DNA from: Mesocentrotus franciscanus
Taxonomy: Eukaryota > Echinodermata > Echinoidea > Camarodonta > Strongylocentrotidae
Length of the DNA: 64,000 bases
Direction of reading: 5' to 3'
NCBI GenBank assembly: GCA_037976565.1
Contig: CP137680.1
Span: 16,240,374-16,304,373 of the forward strand
In this document: in pieces, positions 43,768 through 55,005 of the stretch
Layout of the letters: every line of letters begins with the position of its first letter
Numbering within the stretch: position 1 is the stretch's first letter
Made by a program: the position numbers and the translations under genes
The notes under the pieces: generated by a model
Databases searched by the model: none
Told to the model about the DNA's origin: nothing
What the model saw: the letters and a program-made list of their open reading frames with translations, nothing else

Positions 43768-44634
43768 CTAGCTTCCCGCAATGTAGCAGGCGTTGTTCCG
43801 GCCCGGTGAGAAATTCCCCCGGGCGGGAGAGGCTCTGCCCCTGAAGCGGTTGGGAGAAGCTTGTGAATTCCTCACACTCTCAACCAGACTCTGAACTGTG
43901 GTCTGCAAGGGCCCTATCAGTGACAGTGAAGTTTTCAGTGCTTGAAATTGATCCAGCACCGAGTCCATCTTCCCCTCCAGGGAGGCAACCCCCTTTTCCA
44001 AGCCACTTTGTGCCGGAGGGGTTGGGGGCAAGTTTACTTTCCTAATGCTGGGAGCCTCATCGGATTGTGAGACTTGTCTCACTTCTTTCCTGGGCTTCCC
44101 AAAAATGGCCCTATGGGAGTGTTGATACCACTTGACCAGGTCAACCGCCTCTTCTATGGTCTTGGGTCTAGAATTCAAGGCATGTTGGCCTTCCTCCTTG
44201 TCCGCGGAACCCTGGCAAAAACGCCTGACAACCTGGCCTTGAATGTAATGTTCCGGCAAATCCGGAAAGGCCTGGGAGGCTAAGGTCGTTAGTCGGGCAG
44301 CCCACTTCACGATGTCCTCATTGGGGGTCTGCCGAGCATAGGAGAAGTGCATCTGTGACACTTCGGGTAGCTCCCGTGAAGTGAAACGCTTCTCCAATTT
44401 TGCCACTAGTGTTTCATATGTTGTGCCGGGTTCCCGTTCAAGTATGGTGGCTACATACGTACTGGCTTCCCCCTCTAGGGTTCAGGATAAGTAATTCCGA
44501 GACTGTTTGAAGTCCCAACCACTCTCGCTGGCATATATCTTGAACTTGGCGATAAACGCCTGCCAATTCCCCGTCCCATTGAAGGCAATGGTCTTGGGAA
44601 GAGAAACCAGTCGGAGTCTCCTCCCTTCCTCCAT
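43768..44634 (-). pseudogene. Ty3/gypsy gag core
   Basis: Start at 44634 (MEEGRRLRLVSLPKTI then NWQAFIAKFKIYA), then an in-frame TGA at 44482-44484, then open from 44481 to a TAG at 43768. The segment with SYARQTPNEDIVKWAARLTT, VVRRFCQG and KTIEEAVDLVKWYQ is typical retrotransposon gag. The CCHC knuckle (C-G-K-L-G-H-Y-K-N-E-C) lies across the end in the +1 frame, so a 1-nt indel near 43783 disrupts it. The TAG between gag and pol therefore sits in a mutated stretch. Confidence 0.85.
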
Positions 44635-44649
44635 GCTAACGTTCATGGG

Positions 44650-45405
44650 TCAGGGCACGCCTGGCGAGTGATGGGAAACCGTTCTGGTGTCTCTAGTAGG
44701 GGGCTGCATCGTCCTCCTCACCCGGGGTGGCGATTTGAACCGTACACCCTCGCTACTCACCAGTCTCGGATCCCTCCGGTGCGGATCCTGTGATCTACAG
44801 GGGGACCTACGATATCCTTCATCTACTTGGGAAGGGGACCTCTGACGGTGGTCTCTATACCTATCGTCGCGGCCTCTAGCATCGCTACGATCCCTTGGGT
44901 ATCTTCGAGGAGAATCCTGATCATAGTAGCGATATTCTCGATCCCTACCATGATCATACCGATCCCTGGAATGATCATACCGCTCTCTGTGATCTCTGTG
45001 ATCATACCGGTCTCCCCTACAGTTTCGAGGTGAGTCAAGGCGACTCCCACGGTGGTCTGATCGAGGGGAGTCCCGGCGGCTCCCCCGGGGGTCTGATCGG
45101 GGGGGAGTCATGGCGACTCCCTCGGCGGTCTGATCGGGGGGAGTCATGGCGGCTCCCTCGGCAATCCGATCGGGGGGAGTCATGGCGACTCCCTCGGCGA
45201 TCCGATCGGTGGGAGTCATGGCGACTCCCTCGTTGATCCGTTCAGGGGGAGTCATGGCGACTCCCTCGGCGATCTGATCGGGGGGACTCATGGCGACTCC
45301 TTCGGCGATCTGACCCTCCCCTAGTCTCATTTTGCTCGCGGTGCCTGGAACGGCCATGTTGCGACCTACGAGGTGGAGAATCTGAGTAGAGACCCTCATC
45401 CTCAT
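44650..45405 (-). pseudogene. Arg/Ser/Asp-rich region upstream of gag (downstream part)
   Basis: First part reads the 36-bp repeats as IAEGVAMTPPDR units; then SPRSDHRGSRLDSPRN, followed by a long RYDHxRDRYDHGRDREYRYY-type stretch rich in Arg, Asp, Tyr and Ser. It is in the same frame as gag and separated from it by a TGA at 44650-44652 and five codons. It resembles RS/RD domains of RNA-binding proteins in composition only. Confidence 0.65.
45050..45310. repeat. 36-bp tandem repeat, about seven copies
   Basis: Unit contains GGGGGGAGTCATGGCGACTC followed by CCTCGGCGATCTGATC. In one minus-strand frame it encodes RSDRRGSRHDSP; in another IAEGVAMTPPDR. The G-run varies between 5 and 7, which shifts the frame between units. 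Confidence 0.92.
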
Positions 45406-45952
45406 GATCTGTTCTACGAGAGTCCCTGCGATCCCTTATTGGCGAAGACGCAAATTTCCGGTCCTCCCTAGCCGGCGAAACCCTCTCCCGAACCCGAACC
45501 GAAGACGTAAGTTTTCGCAGCGAAAGGAAACCAACCGCCTTTTGTGGCGGAAAGGTCTCGCGGTCCATGGGTTTAGCCCTCTCCTTCGGGTTTCCCTCAA
45601 TCACCGTTGACTGGCCTCCTTCCTCTCCCGTCGCTTTTCCCAAGTGTGATGGTAAAGTTTCCCTTTGATACACATCAAATGGATAGGGAGAGGGTGGCCG
45701 ATTGTCTTCTGGTGTGGGGTTATCTTTAGGAGGCCGCTCCTCCTTAGGGCTCAACCGCTCTGTAAATGGCGCAAAATCAAAATAGTCTACGATCTCGGAG
45801 GGGTTCCTAATATGGGGGATCTCCATAAGCGACTCCGCGGTTATATCGCTCGCCCCCCTAAGCACCAGGATCCTTTCGGCTAAGATCTTGCCGATGTTCG
45901 AAACCTGTAGTAGCTCTTCAGGCTTGCAGTAGTTAATCTGAATCTTCGGCAT
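45242..45952 (-). pseudogene. Helix-hairpin-helix plus RS-rich ORF at the gag 5' side
   Basis: 236 aa. Residues 1-50 (INYCKPEELLQVSNIGKILA, then ILVLRGASDI and ESLMEIPHI) match the helix-hairpin-helix pair of ComEA-type DNA-binding domains: N-x-A-x-x-x-E-L, G-I-G, and a second L-x-x-I-P. Then a Pro/Glu-rich linker and an Arg/Ser/Asp-rich region (RRSQHGRSRHREQ, RRSRHESPRSDRR). It ends in the 36-bp repeat array where the frame slips. It is the first ORF after the element leader, so it is either a separate ORF or an N-terminal extension of gag. Confidence 0.6.
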
Positions 45953-46415
45953 ATTGAAGTTAAACAGTATATACTGTAGTACCGAAAATCAACTTCAAAA
46001 TGATTAAGTACCAAGCACGTCAAAAAAAAAAATTTTTTTTAAATAATAATAATGATCGTGCACCTGAGTGCACCCTATAATTATAACGCCAGAGTGCACT
46101 CGAAACGCGTCTCACTACTGGCCACCGAGCTGAAAATATCAGCCTTAAAATTTAACTAAGTACTAAGTATTAAAGTATCGTTCAATCTAAATGAGCAATT
46201 ATGTTAAGCCGAATTCAATTTGAAGGAGACTTCGATAAGCTCAAAAAATTCAAATCCAAATTCAAATTCAAATATTCAAATACAAAATTTAAATATTCAA
46301 ATATTCACGACTGATTGTTCAATCTAAATGAACAGTTCCGTACAATTCGGTTGCACAGAAATTTAATTAAAAGAATTTACGGATATATTAATGTCCGGAG
46401 TTACTTACACTACGA

Positions 46416-46647
46416 TATATAAATCCAAATTATATTTAATTACCTTGGCCGATAATTCTCAATCCCTATAAACCATTCGGAGCGGGAAACCCGTTCTTAA
46501 CAACTGTAAGAGGGCGACTCCGTTTCCACAATGTATAAATCCTAATTGTATTTAATTACCCTTGCCGATAATCATCAAACCCTATAAACCATTCGGAGCG
46601 GGAAGCCTGTTCTTAAAACTGTAAGAGGGCAACTCCGCTTCCAAAAT
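46416..46647. repeat. 116-bp tandem duplication in the element leader
   Basis: Two copies of TATAAATCC...TATTTAATTACC...GCCGATAAT...CCTATAAACCATTCGGAGCG...GTAAGAGGGC...ACTCCG...TTCCA, the second starting at 46532, with about 10% mismatch. Confidence 0.85.
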
Positions 46648-47184
46648 AATTCGGGTAGCGATAATATAATTCCGGCAGCAGTAGAGTAATAAATCCCTAT
46701 GGGTCACACTCAAATACTCCACTCACCAAACACATTCAACTATCACAGATATATACCTCAAAGCCAAGCTAAAGTAATGGATAGACTAAGCCTCAAGTAA
46801 TTATTAATGCAAGGTCTGCACCCAAAATACTCCACCCCAGTATAACAATAAGTTACCTTGGGTGAGGGGTGCGGTACACAAAAGAAGGAATGCGTGAATG
46901 GGGTATTCGACGTGCCCTCGTGGCGTCTCCTGCCACCCCCTACAATTAAAATACGTCACGAAAATGGTCTCCAAACTCCTATTTTACGGAGCAAAGAAAC
47001 CTAAATTACGACTTACAATATAGTAGTAGAAATGACAAGCGATATACTCGTCACTCGCTCCGCGGGTCCGCGAACTTGTCCGCGATATAAACTTATGAAT
47101 GGAAACTTAATTACAAAGTACAATACAATTATAGCAAGGGCGGCTATAATTCGCTTAATTAAAATCGCGCCGGAACGAAAAAAA

Positions 47185-47196
47185 CTCGCAGCGCCA
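47185..47196 (-). promoter_or_regulatory. Candidate tRNA primer binding site
   Basis: TGGCGCTGCGAG directly follows the LTR end (TTACTATAA) on the minus strand. TGG pairs with the CCA end of a tRNA; the tRNA species is not assigned. Confidence 0.5.
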
Positions 47197-47197
47197 T

Positions 47198-47322
47198 TAT
47201 AGTAAAAATGCCATTACTACGGGTAAAATATCTCACCTATAGCGTCACTGCAACGGTGTACTTCGTCGCGGTGGTTCTGTGGTGATGCTCCGACGTACGG
47301 TCTGGTTCTGACTCTGTTCTGT
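47198..47322 (-). repeat. 5' LTR remnant of the Ty3/gypsy element (truncated)
   Basis: Matches the inner 170 bases of the LTR at 39218. Homology stops at 47322 in a T-rich tract, so the outer part of this LTR is lost and the target duplication cannot be checked. Confidence 0.85.
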
Positions 47323-48059
47323 TTTTTGTTTTTTAGTTTTTTTTCTGTTTTTTAGAACATGCATTCTGAAATCACTCCAAAATTTGACCAAATTGTGTGT
47401 AGATTGTCAGACTTCAATTAATGTTCAAAATTCATCATTTATTTAATAAAGATGCAGACTAGTTGGATTAAATCAATTCATCAACAAAGTAACGTGACCT
47501 CAAAAACAAATATTTATTATGGACGAGTGTTTGAATGCGTCCCTGTCGCATGTATATATGGGACTAAGCGAGTTGTGATCTAGCAGACGCCACCAAAGCG
47601 CCCGGAAAACCCCGCGAAACTGAGCGCCGGGAACGCTGGCGGAGCTGATTTCATGATTGAACAGCCTCCGGGCAAACGGGATTCGCTTTCATTCGCAAGG
47701 AAGAACCCCATCGATATCGGTGTTAAATTGAAGGTTATAATTCCCCCCTCACGGTGATACTTGAATTATCAATGTGCGAGGTAGAAAATTTTAGATATTA
47801 AACAAAATCTGACAGAATTCTGTGAAATATGGTACGTACAAGTGATTTTCTGGACCGATTTGGGGACTTTCACAAAGTTCATCGCACAGCAACTTGTCAA
47901 GAATGTTAGTACATATCGATAAGTATGCCATACAATGTCAAAATCGCCAGCAGTGTTTCGATTTGTGGATGCAATTAGCATTACAAGAACGTCATAGCAA
48001 CGCTCGATAGAGCCTCTTGACGTCTGAGGCCGGTCGCAACTTTTGTACAGCAAAACGAA
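47323..48059. other. No supported gene
   Basis: Non-coding apart from weak ORFs; no repeat structure recognised except T-rich runs next to the LTR. Confidence 0.45.
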
Positions 48060-48425
48060 TCAAAATAAAAGCGCCCTCTCGTGATGCAAGAGCATGCCTA
48101 CCCTAGGGTCGACGGCTATTTGGGGAATTTTAACTTCCTGCGTTAAATCTTCTGTCTCATGCTTTCCTTGGCTATACTCGTTATAGTCCAAGTCGGAGCC
48201 ATCATCCCTGTCAAGTAGGAATTGATTGTCAGGCTGACCAGCACGTGGTTCAGGCTCAGTCAAATCATGTGACTTGGCCTTGCTCGGTCAGCTAGCATCG
48301 CCGTCCTTACGGCCCTGTTTCTGCCGCTTGTCCTTCCCAGCCGCGCCGGAGCCAGTCACGAGACCCGCGCCGGAGCTCTCGGCAGTGGTGTTGGTCACGC
48401 TGGTGTCAAAACCGCGTTTTTTCAT
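48060..48425 (-). CDS. Candidate first exon of an unrecognised gene
   Basis: ATG at 48425 gives 45 codons (MKKRGFDTSVTNTTAESSGA, ending KDKRQKQGRKDGDAS) to a TGA at 48288-48290. The same frame is then open to 48060, with an acidic stretch LLDRDDGSDLDYNEYSQGKH. A possible donor (GGCC|GTAAGG) lies about 25 bases before the TGA, so the TGA may be intronic. A TATA box lies about 220 bases upstream and the 5' part is GC-richer than the flanks. No family recognised. The alternative is a short non-functional ORF. Confidence 0.4.
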
Positions 48426-48645
48426 GTTGAGAAAGGCTATAAGAAACCACCAAGATAATTCACAAAAGTACAAAATCGATGTGTAGAAATGAGGCCGAGG
48501 TCCAATCAACAAATAAATGTCCAAATAAAAATCGAATAGCGTCCGATTGTGGAGATTTCGATGGATTTTGCGCTACGAATTTTCTAGTGATCGCACTAAG
48601 AAAATAATGTGGAACGATAATGACTGCGCATGTGTGGGGCGGGCT

Positions 48646-48653
48646 CTTATATA
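48646..48653 (-). promoter_or_regulatory. TATA box (TATATAAG) upstream of 48.4 kb ORF
   Basis: The minus strand reads GAGAATATATAAGAGCCCGC, followed by ATGCGCAGTCATT where the start site is expected (about 48,620). A GC-box-like GGGCGGG is adjacent (48637-48643, plus-strand sense). Confidence 0.5.
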
Positions 48654-49169
48654 TTCTCGAACGAGAATTATGAAGTAAAATCTACATTGAGTAAGGAGAT
48701 AGGCACGTAACCCTGGGAAGTCGATGTACTGGAGTGCGAATGTGACGTTTTTAGTTCTCGATGGCTGCGTAGTTTAGGGAAACTAGCAGATATTAGGTAG
48801 ATACGTTGATTTATTGTGGTAAATTATATACTTTCGTTATTCAATAATGGCATTCCCCTTCTCCTAAAACATCATTATGCATCTCATGATCAGATTGATC
48901 ATATGGCAATGCCTGTTCTCTGGGCCTTTGTTGTGATGACAGAGTTGAAGTACTTCTTGGTAGTCTGATTTGTGAGTTTCCATTTAATATCTTCAGTGTC
49001 TGCCTGCATATATTTCATTCTCATCTCCATATCTGTAATACCAGATCCATGAGAATTTTGAGAGTGTTTTCCGATTCATATGTTTGGTATTCTTCTTTCT
49101 TGGGGTAGGTAGGACATCCTAAATTTGTTTGGAGCTTTGTCTCGATGTTACATGAATGATATACAGAAA

Positions 49170-49345
49170 AAATGGATTGTTGGTCAAACAGTTTTCAAGC
49201 GTCAAGTAACGCCTGGCTGGAATGCTCCCCAGGGAGTGGAGATTGTGCACACAGTGTGTGCGGGCAAGCACCGAATCCAATGACCGGGGCAATAGTGTAT
49301 TTTAAGCGCTATATAAAGACTGAATTATTATTATTACTACTTTCG
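49170..49345 (+). mobile_element. 3' end of a LINE/SINE-type retroposon
   Basis: The tail TTTTAAGCGCTATATAAAGA then CTGAATTATTATTATTACTA resembles the conserved 3' end and short-repeat tail of CR1/L2-like LINEs and the SINEs that copy it. The 5' boundary is not clear. Confidence 0.55.
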
Positions 49346-49399
49346 GGTCGAGGGCTGCACATCTTGGGCAGAGCCACATATTGTATAGTTCACATTCAA

Positions 49400-51154
49400 T
49401 AAGCATCTCAGCACGTGTACATGTATCTTGGTAGCCATTGCAAATGAGTCTTAAGTCATCTTCAGTTGAGTTTGTAGTCTGTCCTCTAGATGTTTTTTTT
49501 CCTCTTTCCTCATCGTTCCTCGCAGTGATAACATAAGAAGTGTCATCAAACTTATACTTGTCTCCCAGAGAATGCCTAATTGCGTCGAAGGAGAACTCAT
49601 ATCACCTACAGCCATTGTGGCAACATTTCCTCACCTCTTGGCTTCACGTCTTTCATCTTTCTTCCGTGCTGCCTCCTTGAGTCTATCCGGGTTTCCTTGC
49701 ATAATTTGAATACTAGGACACTGCTAACGTTTAAATTTCACGGATAGGACATACGTGACATATTCACAATTCCTGCAAAGTTCTACAGAATTTGATGTTG
49801 GCTGCAAAAGGGATACACTACCTTTAAAGGGCAATCCAACCTTTGTAACAAGTTCATTTCATGAATGTTTGAATTATGAAATCATTACATCTTTGGGAAT
49901 TCCAAATTGGCAATTTGGTCAGCGGGCTGTGGCATAGATTCACAGACAAATTAGATGCCTGCTCCCTAGGGGTACTACTTGATAGCATATTATAGTGGGT
50001 TCTCTTAAAGAATCTCTTTGAAAAATTGAAATTTTATTAATTATGTGTGTTGGAACGAAAGAGAGAGTTGTCTGCCGCTTCATCAAAGTGGCATTATCAA
50101 TTCAGCCAATTTGAAATTCCCGGCTTACACAAGGCTCCAAACTAAAATTTTAGGAAGGGGGTCCTTATTGGACTTTTAAGAGGAGTTCAATGTATTAAAA
50201 AAACAGTTGAAATTTTGGGGATCCGATCCTAGATTTGTTTGCGCCTGTGTGTTCCAGATTCCCGGTATTGTTGATCCCTGCCTTACATTAAAAAAGTTTG
50301 ATTTCATTCAAACTTTTACCAATCTGCTTCTCTAATTTTTCTCCTTTATTTCAAAGCAATTTGCTATTAAGGTTAAGTTTTTCTATTCCATCTAATAGAA
50401 TAATTGTGGCCCGTATAAATGATCTTGATACTGTTAGGTTCTTAAAATATAAATCTGGGTTATCAAAACACAAGTTGATTTATATTTTGAGCAATGCACT
50501 GAATTTTTTATTTCTATTATAAGTTTACCCCTTGCAGTTTTTGTCAAAAAGTGATTTTTTTTTTCTTCAATTGTCATGAAATTAGCTCTGATATCTCTTT
50601 TTCTGTAATAAGGTTACTAAAAATAGCTTGACTCCTAAATTAGTCATTTGTTTTCCTTATACAATGAATTCATTTGAGCAATTATTTATCATTTTTATTT
50701 ATTTATACAATAAAATGTTGTTTGATCTAGTTAGTACTAATATCAGTTACCGGTACGATTAATTTGACCCATGCTTACATGTAATTGTATTATTAAGTTT
50801 TGATACCACTTTGTGACATCTCTTTTGTAAATCATGCATCTCATGTAATGTTCTTAGCAATGATTGCCCAAAATCCACTCTCTGTTCAAGCTGTTAGATT
50901 TCCACCATTATTTATAGTCTATCATCTATGATGTATGGTTCTCTATTGATTTGCCCATTGTATTTGTATTTTATATATGAATTGCATATTCTTTGTAGTC
51001 ATTTATATCCAGTCTTACAGCTCTCTCTCTATACCAGGGATGAGACGGAGAAATCCTCAAAAGGAGGAAAATTAAATGGGGCATTTACGTAATAGGACAC
51101 GTTTTCCTTGCATTAAACTTTTAAATTTGAGAAATATTTGTTACCCCTTCTTGC
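49400..51154. other. Non-coding interval
   Basis: AT-rich; no coding signal, no recognised element. Confidence 0.5.
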
Positions 51155-51158
51155 TTAA

Positions 51159-51547
51159 AGGTAAAGGCCAGTTTTGGTAACGCCCCCCTCTCAAAAAATG
51201 AAATGGAAGCTCTCATTACCAATCATGTGAAAGAACATGTTTTGACTAAAACGTGATGATACAAATTTTGCCGGGAAACCGCCTGCTAATTGATATATTT
51301 GGTAAATTAATATATCTATTGGGACCAAAATTGATATCGCGCACTTGGTCGCGTAGTCCCATATACATCTTTCTGTGTACAGTAATTGTAACTTTACCAA
51401 GACTGGGCCAAATTTCTTATCATTTTGATGATTCCAGAACTTTGCAGTACACACCAATACTTATATGCTAGATGATCAACCTTTTCTGATCGATTCCACA
51501 AAGTTTCTTTCACAATGCAATCGCATGACCAGAACTGGTCTTTATCT
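51159..51547. mobile_element. TTAA-flanked MITE family A, copy 2 (389 bp)
   Basis: Full-length match to 18517-18903 with few differences, TTAA at 51155-51158 and 51548-51551, ends AGGTAAAGGCCAGTT and AACTGGTCTTTATCT. The two copies are 33 kb apart and in the same orientation. Confidence 0.9.
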
Positions 51548-51551
51548 TTAA

Positions 51552-54500
51552 AGGGACTCTGACAATCTGACCCCCCCTCTTGAAATCTCATTCCTGCTAT
51601 ATCCTCACCCTCATGTACTTGTCCACCTCCCTCAAATCTCCTTCATTTTATTCTATTTTCCATAATTTAGAATGTATCAAGTGTCATAACAGATGAAATT
51701 TAGTTAATCAATTCACTTTTTCTCTCCGCGTCTCCTCTCTCTCTCCTTCATATTATTGTAATTCAGCCCATTTAATTTTGGATAATTAAATATTCAGAGC
51801 ATTCAACGATTTGATGGAGTTGGTACTCCATTTATGTATAATATTACCTGTGAAAAATGTTTTTTTTGTCTTTTTATATCCTGTACATGAATGTTTGTTT
51901 TTCTTGAAATTTGTATAAAGATCATTTCAATACTATTTCTGTGTTCAAAGTTGTGATGTGTGCATTTTTGTTTTATTGTAGTCATACAAAAAAAAACACT
52001 GTACAGCAATGATATTCATTTTAGGACATTTTAATAGCCGATATCTTCTGTTTGATATTAATGATTATGGAAAGAAGGCTGATGATACATTAGAATACAT
52101 GTATAATAGGATAGAGCTTTAACTTATTCAAGAACATACTTATATCAGCATTATTTAAATAGCAAAAACCAGTTAACCTGGTGCAATATATATATATTTT
52201 TCACTTTTAAAAGAGAAAATAGTACTTATTTATATACAAATTCTTACTGACTTACAAATGAGCTGTTACAGCAAATACAAAAAGTAATCTTATACTGGAC
52301 AAGACAATTCACATGAATACAAAAACAGATCAAAAGGCATTCCTTATTAATAGCCCAAAGCTGTAATACATTCTTTCATAAACGTATCCCTTGGGGAAGA
52401 AGGCCATATTGTTAAATACAGAGACCCTGTTGAACCCCCTTTTGGTATAATATTCTTTTTAACAATAAATTAAACATTAACAGTTTCAACAATAATCATG
52501 TACTTCTGACCGATTACCAATACTTGTCAATAACATATGACAGCAACTGACTATTATCTTCTAAAACCCCACTAATGCCTATTACAATTGCCCCAGAAAC
52601 CTTTTCATGGGAAGTCGCTTCACAATTCGCTAAGTTATATCATTACAACAAAAAGTTATCTTGGAATAAACCATGTACAACTTTGGTCAAAATTTGGAGA
52701 AAAAAAAATACTCGAAGACATGCACTAATCCACACGAATTTCAAAGAACAGAATTCTCCGTCAAAATGAATGGAAACAAAGACGATTCTATGAATTTCTA
52801 CACCAAATGGCATGCAATAATTATTGGCCTTTAATCATGGATATCTATTGTATGGAAACACTAAATGAAGAATGGAATAATATTAAACTGGGATGTCTTT
52901 GTGTGAGAATGCCTAAGTTACATAAGAACAGTCACAACACAAAATACCAGTTACTGTTAACAAAACCTGACAAACAAATACCTTAAAACCCAAATGAATT
53001 TATAGCTGGTACAGACTTGTTGCTCGTTAGAGCTTCGCAATATGTCTGTACTTTCAGCCACCATATATAATAATGCATTGCAATTGGAAAGCACTATTAC
53101 ACTCTATTTTATGATATTAAGTTATGATTTATTATGAATGGAGAATAATGTATCGTTGAACAGAAGGAACAATTTGACATCTGTTCAATTTCATATTACA
53201 TTTTGAATACATCCCTGCTGCTGTCCTGTGAAAGATCTGAGAGCTCAAGAATACAGATTTCAAATCATCAATATTTTGATATATTTTGATGAAAATTTAA
53301 CAAGTTCAGATCAGATGTTTTGTGACTTATATTTTCTTTTGTATAAAAATGAATACAGAATTATTTTTGGACTGAATAATGATCAAAACTTGAACTCAGT
53401 AGTTTTATCAAGACTTGATGAATGATAACATTTTTAAAGAGATGCTTAAACTAGTGCTTCCATGAAACATATAACCTTTATCACTTAAACATCTAAATGT
53501 CATAACAATTTCTACTTTTCTCTAACATTTGTGAAAGGGTTTAACCATGCATTGTATAAAACACCTGATAATCATTTTTTTTTCTTCTGAAAGGAGTCTG
53601 ATTAAAAAAAAAAAAAATCTCTACAAAATGCAGTACAAAATATTTCATATGATTTACATGTATACACCTCTTTAAAACACAGCAAAATCAAAATGAATAC
53701 ATTCATCACTACAGCAGTCGAGTTTGCATGAAATTTACATTGAACTTTGGAAAAATGCAAACTCATTGTAGTCCAATTTCAGCTTGTATTTTCACAGAGC
53801 ATTATTTCCTCAAAGGGAAAGAACAAATAACTAACATTTCTAATTGCAATGTCATGATTTGGTCTGAGCATTTCTTGTTCCAAATATACAAACTATTTTC
53901 TTGTTGCAAAAGAAGGCATGTAATGGGTGAATATGAAGAGTAGGGCTTCCATACTTCTGTATAACCTATTTCTTAATAAGTAGACATGCACATTAGTTCA
54001 AATACATAAAATAGTGATTTTCCAAACTCTTAGCTCAAACTTACAAATATTGCAAGTTATGAAATACAAAAAACAACTTGATACATTTGCAATGTATGGC
54101 ACTTCTTTCTATACAGCAACACTAAATTCAAATAGCGTTCACTGTCCCCTTGTTGTAAAACACAACAAAGCCTAACAGAGATATGACGCAGATATATCAC
54201 AGTAGCTAATGACTTCAATGTATATATGCAGGTATATGAAAGACGGATATAATTTTTGTGTCAAGATTCAGGTGTGCTCAATGAATCTTTCTGGTATCGA
54301 TGCATTGATCACAAACTATATGGGCCTTTAAGAAGAGTTTTATGACTGAAAGACCAAAGTATCTTGCTACTTTAGCAGCCTTAAATGCATCCCTTTCGAT
54401 ACGTTATCAGCCTTTCACGGTCTCTGTAATAAGTTTATCCGCAGATGAAGGCAGCTTCGGATCTCTACGAATAAGACCAGCTAGTCCAGCTAGTTGGGAG

Positions 54501-54759
54501 ATCCATCTGCCATGCACGTGATGAGAATTTAAGTAGTGACCACACCACACAGAAGAAATACACAGCTCGAATCCAGAGTCTCTTGCTTATTTCAGCATTT
54601 CTCTTATTTTTAGACTTGCCTTGATTCCTATTTGCAAGTGTTGCTTTAACGTCGGCCTCCAGAACGTTTGCTCTACAGCATAAACAAAGGTCCACACGTC
54701 TATGAAATAATTTTAAACTTAACAATTCTTAAGATTTGCCAATCATTTCGTTTCAGTTT
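51552..54759. other. Non-coding; possible Shroom 3' UTR and flank
   Basis: No coding signal. On the minus strand it is downstream of Shroom. An AATAAA hexamer on that strand occurs at 53128-53133, but a 3' UTR that long is only a possibility. An (A)13 run lies near 53606. Confidence 0.4.
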
Positions 54760-54932
54760 TCATGACTCCACATTCAGAACTTCTCGAAACATGAAAAGCT
54801 TGATGCGCCCTCTCCTTGTATAAACCACACAGATCAACGTCTCATCCTGTTCATATACTTTGAAGTACATATCTCTAGGTTCCAAAGGCTCCAAGGGTTC
54901 TACATCTCTCATAATCTTCAAGGTGCGTTCTT
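54760..54932 (-). CDS. Candidate alternative last exon of Shroom
   Basis: Begins after a good acceptor (TGACTGTTCTGGGTTTCAG, ending 54933) and stays open for 57 codons to a TGA at 54760-54762. The frame is set by phase 1 entry: it reads ERTLKIMRDVEPLEP, then MYFKVYEQDETLICVVYTRR and IKLFMFREVLNVES. Two donors of matching phase lie in the preceding Shroom exon (CTCG|GTGAGG and CTTG|GTGAGA). If used, the ASD2 end would be replaced. No domain recognised. It could also be an exon of another transcript. Confidence 0.4.
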
Positions 54933-55005
54933 CTGAAACCCAGAACAGTCACATGACATTGCAGCATAAAAGTCAGGTCAGGTCAGCTTGACCCAGAGGT
55001 CATCA

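Larger units (their letters stand above)
45960..47197. other. Leader of the Ty3/gypsy element
   Basis: Non-coding, between the 5' LTR remnant and the first ORF (minus strand). Next to the LTR the minus strand reads TGGCGCTGCGAG (47185-47196), the expected TGG-start of a tRNA primer binding site. Short ATATTCAAAT-rich repeats lie at about 46250-46310. Confidence 0.6.

Noticed and set aside
44827..45236. Plus-strand Ile/Pro/Gly-rich ORFs opposite the RS-rich region
   Set aside because: Shadows of the 36-bp repeat and the RYDH repeat on the coding strand.
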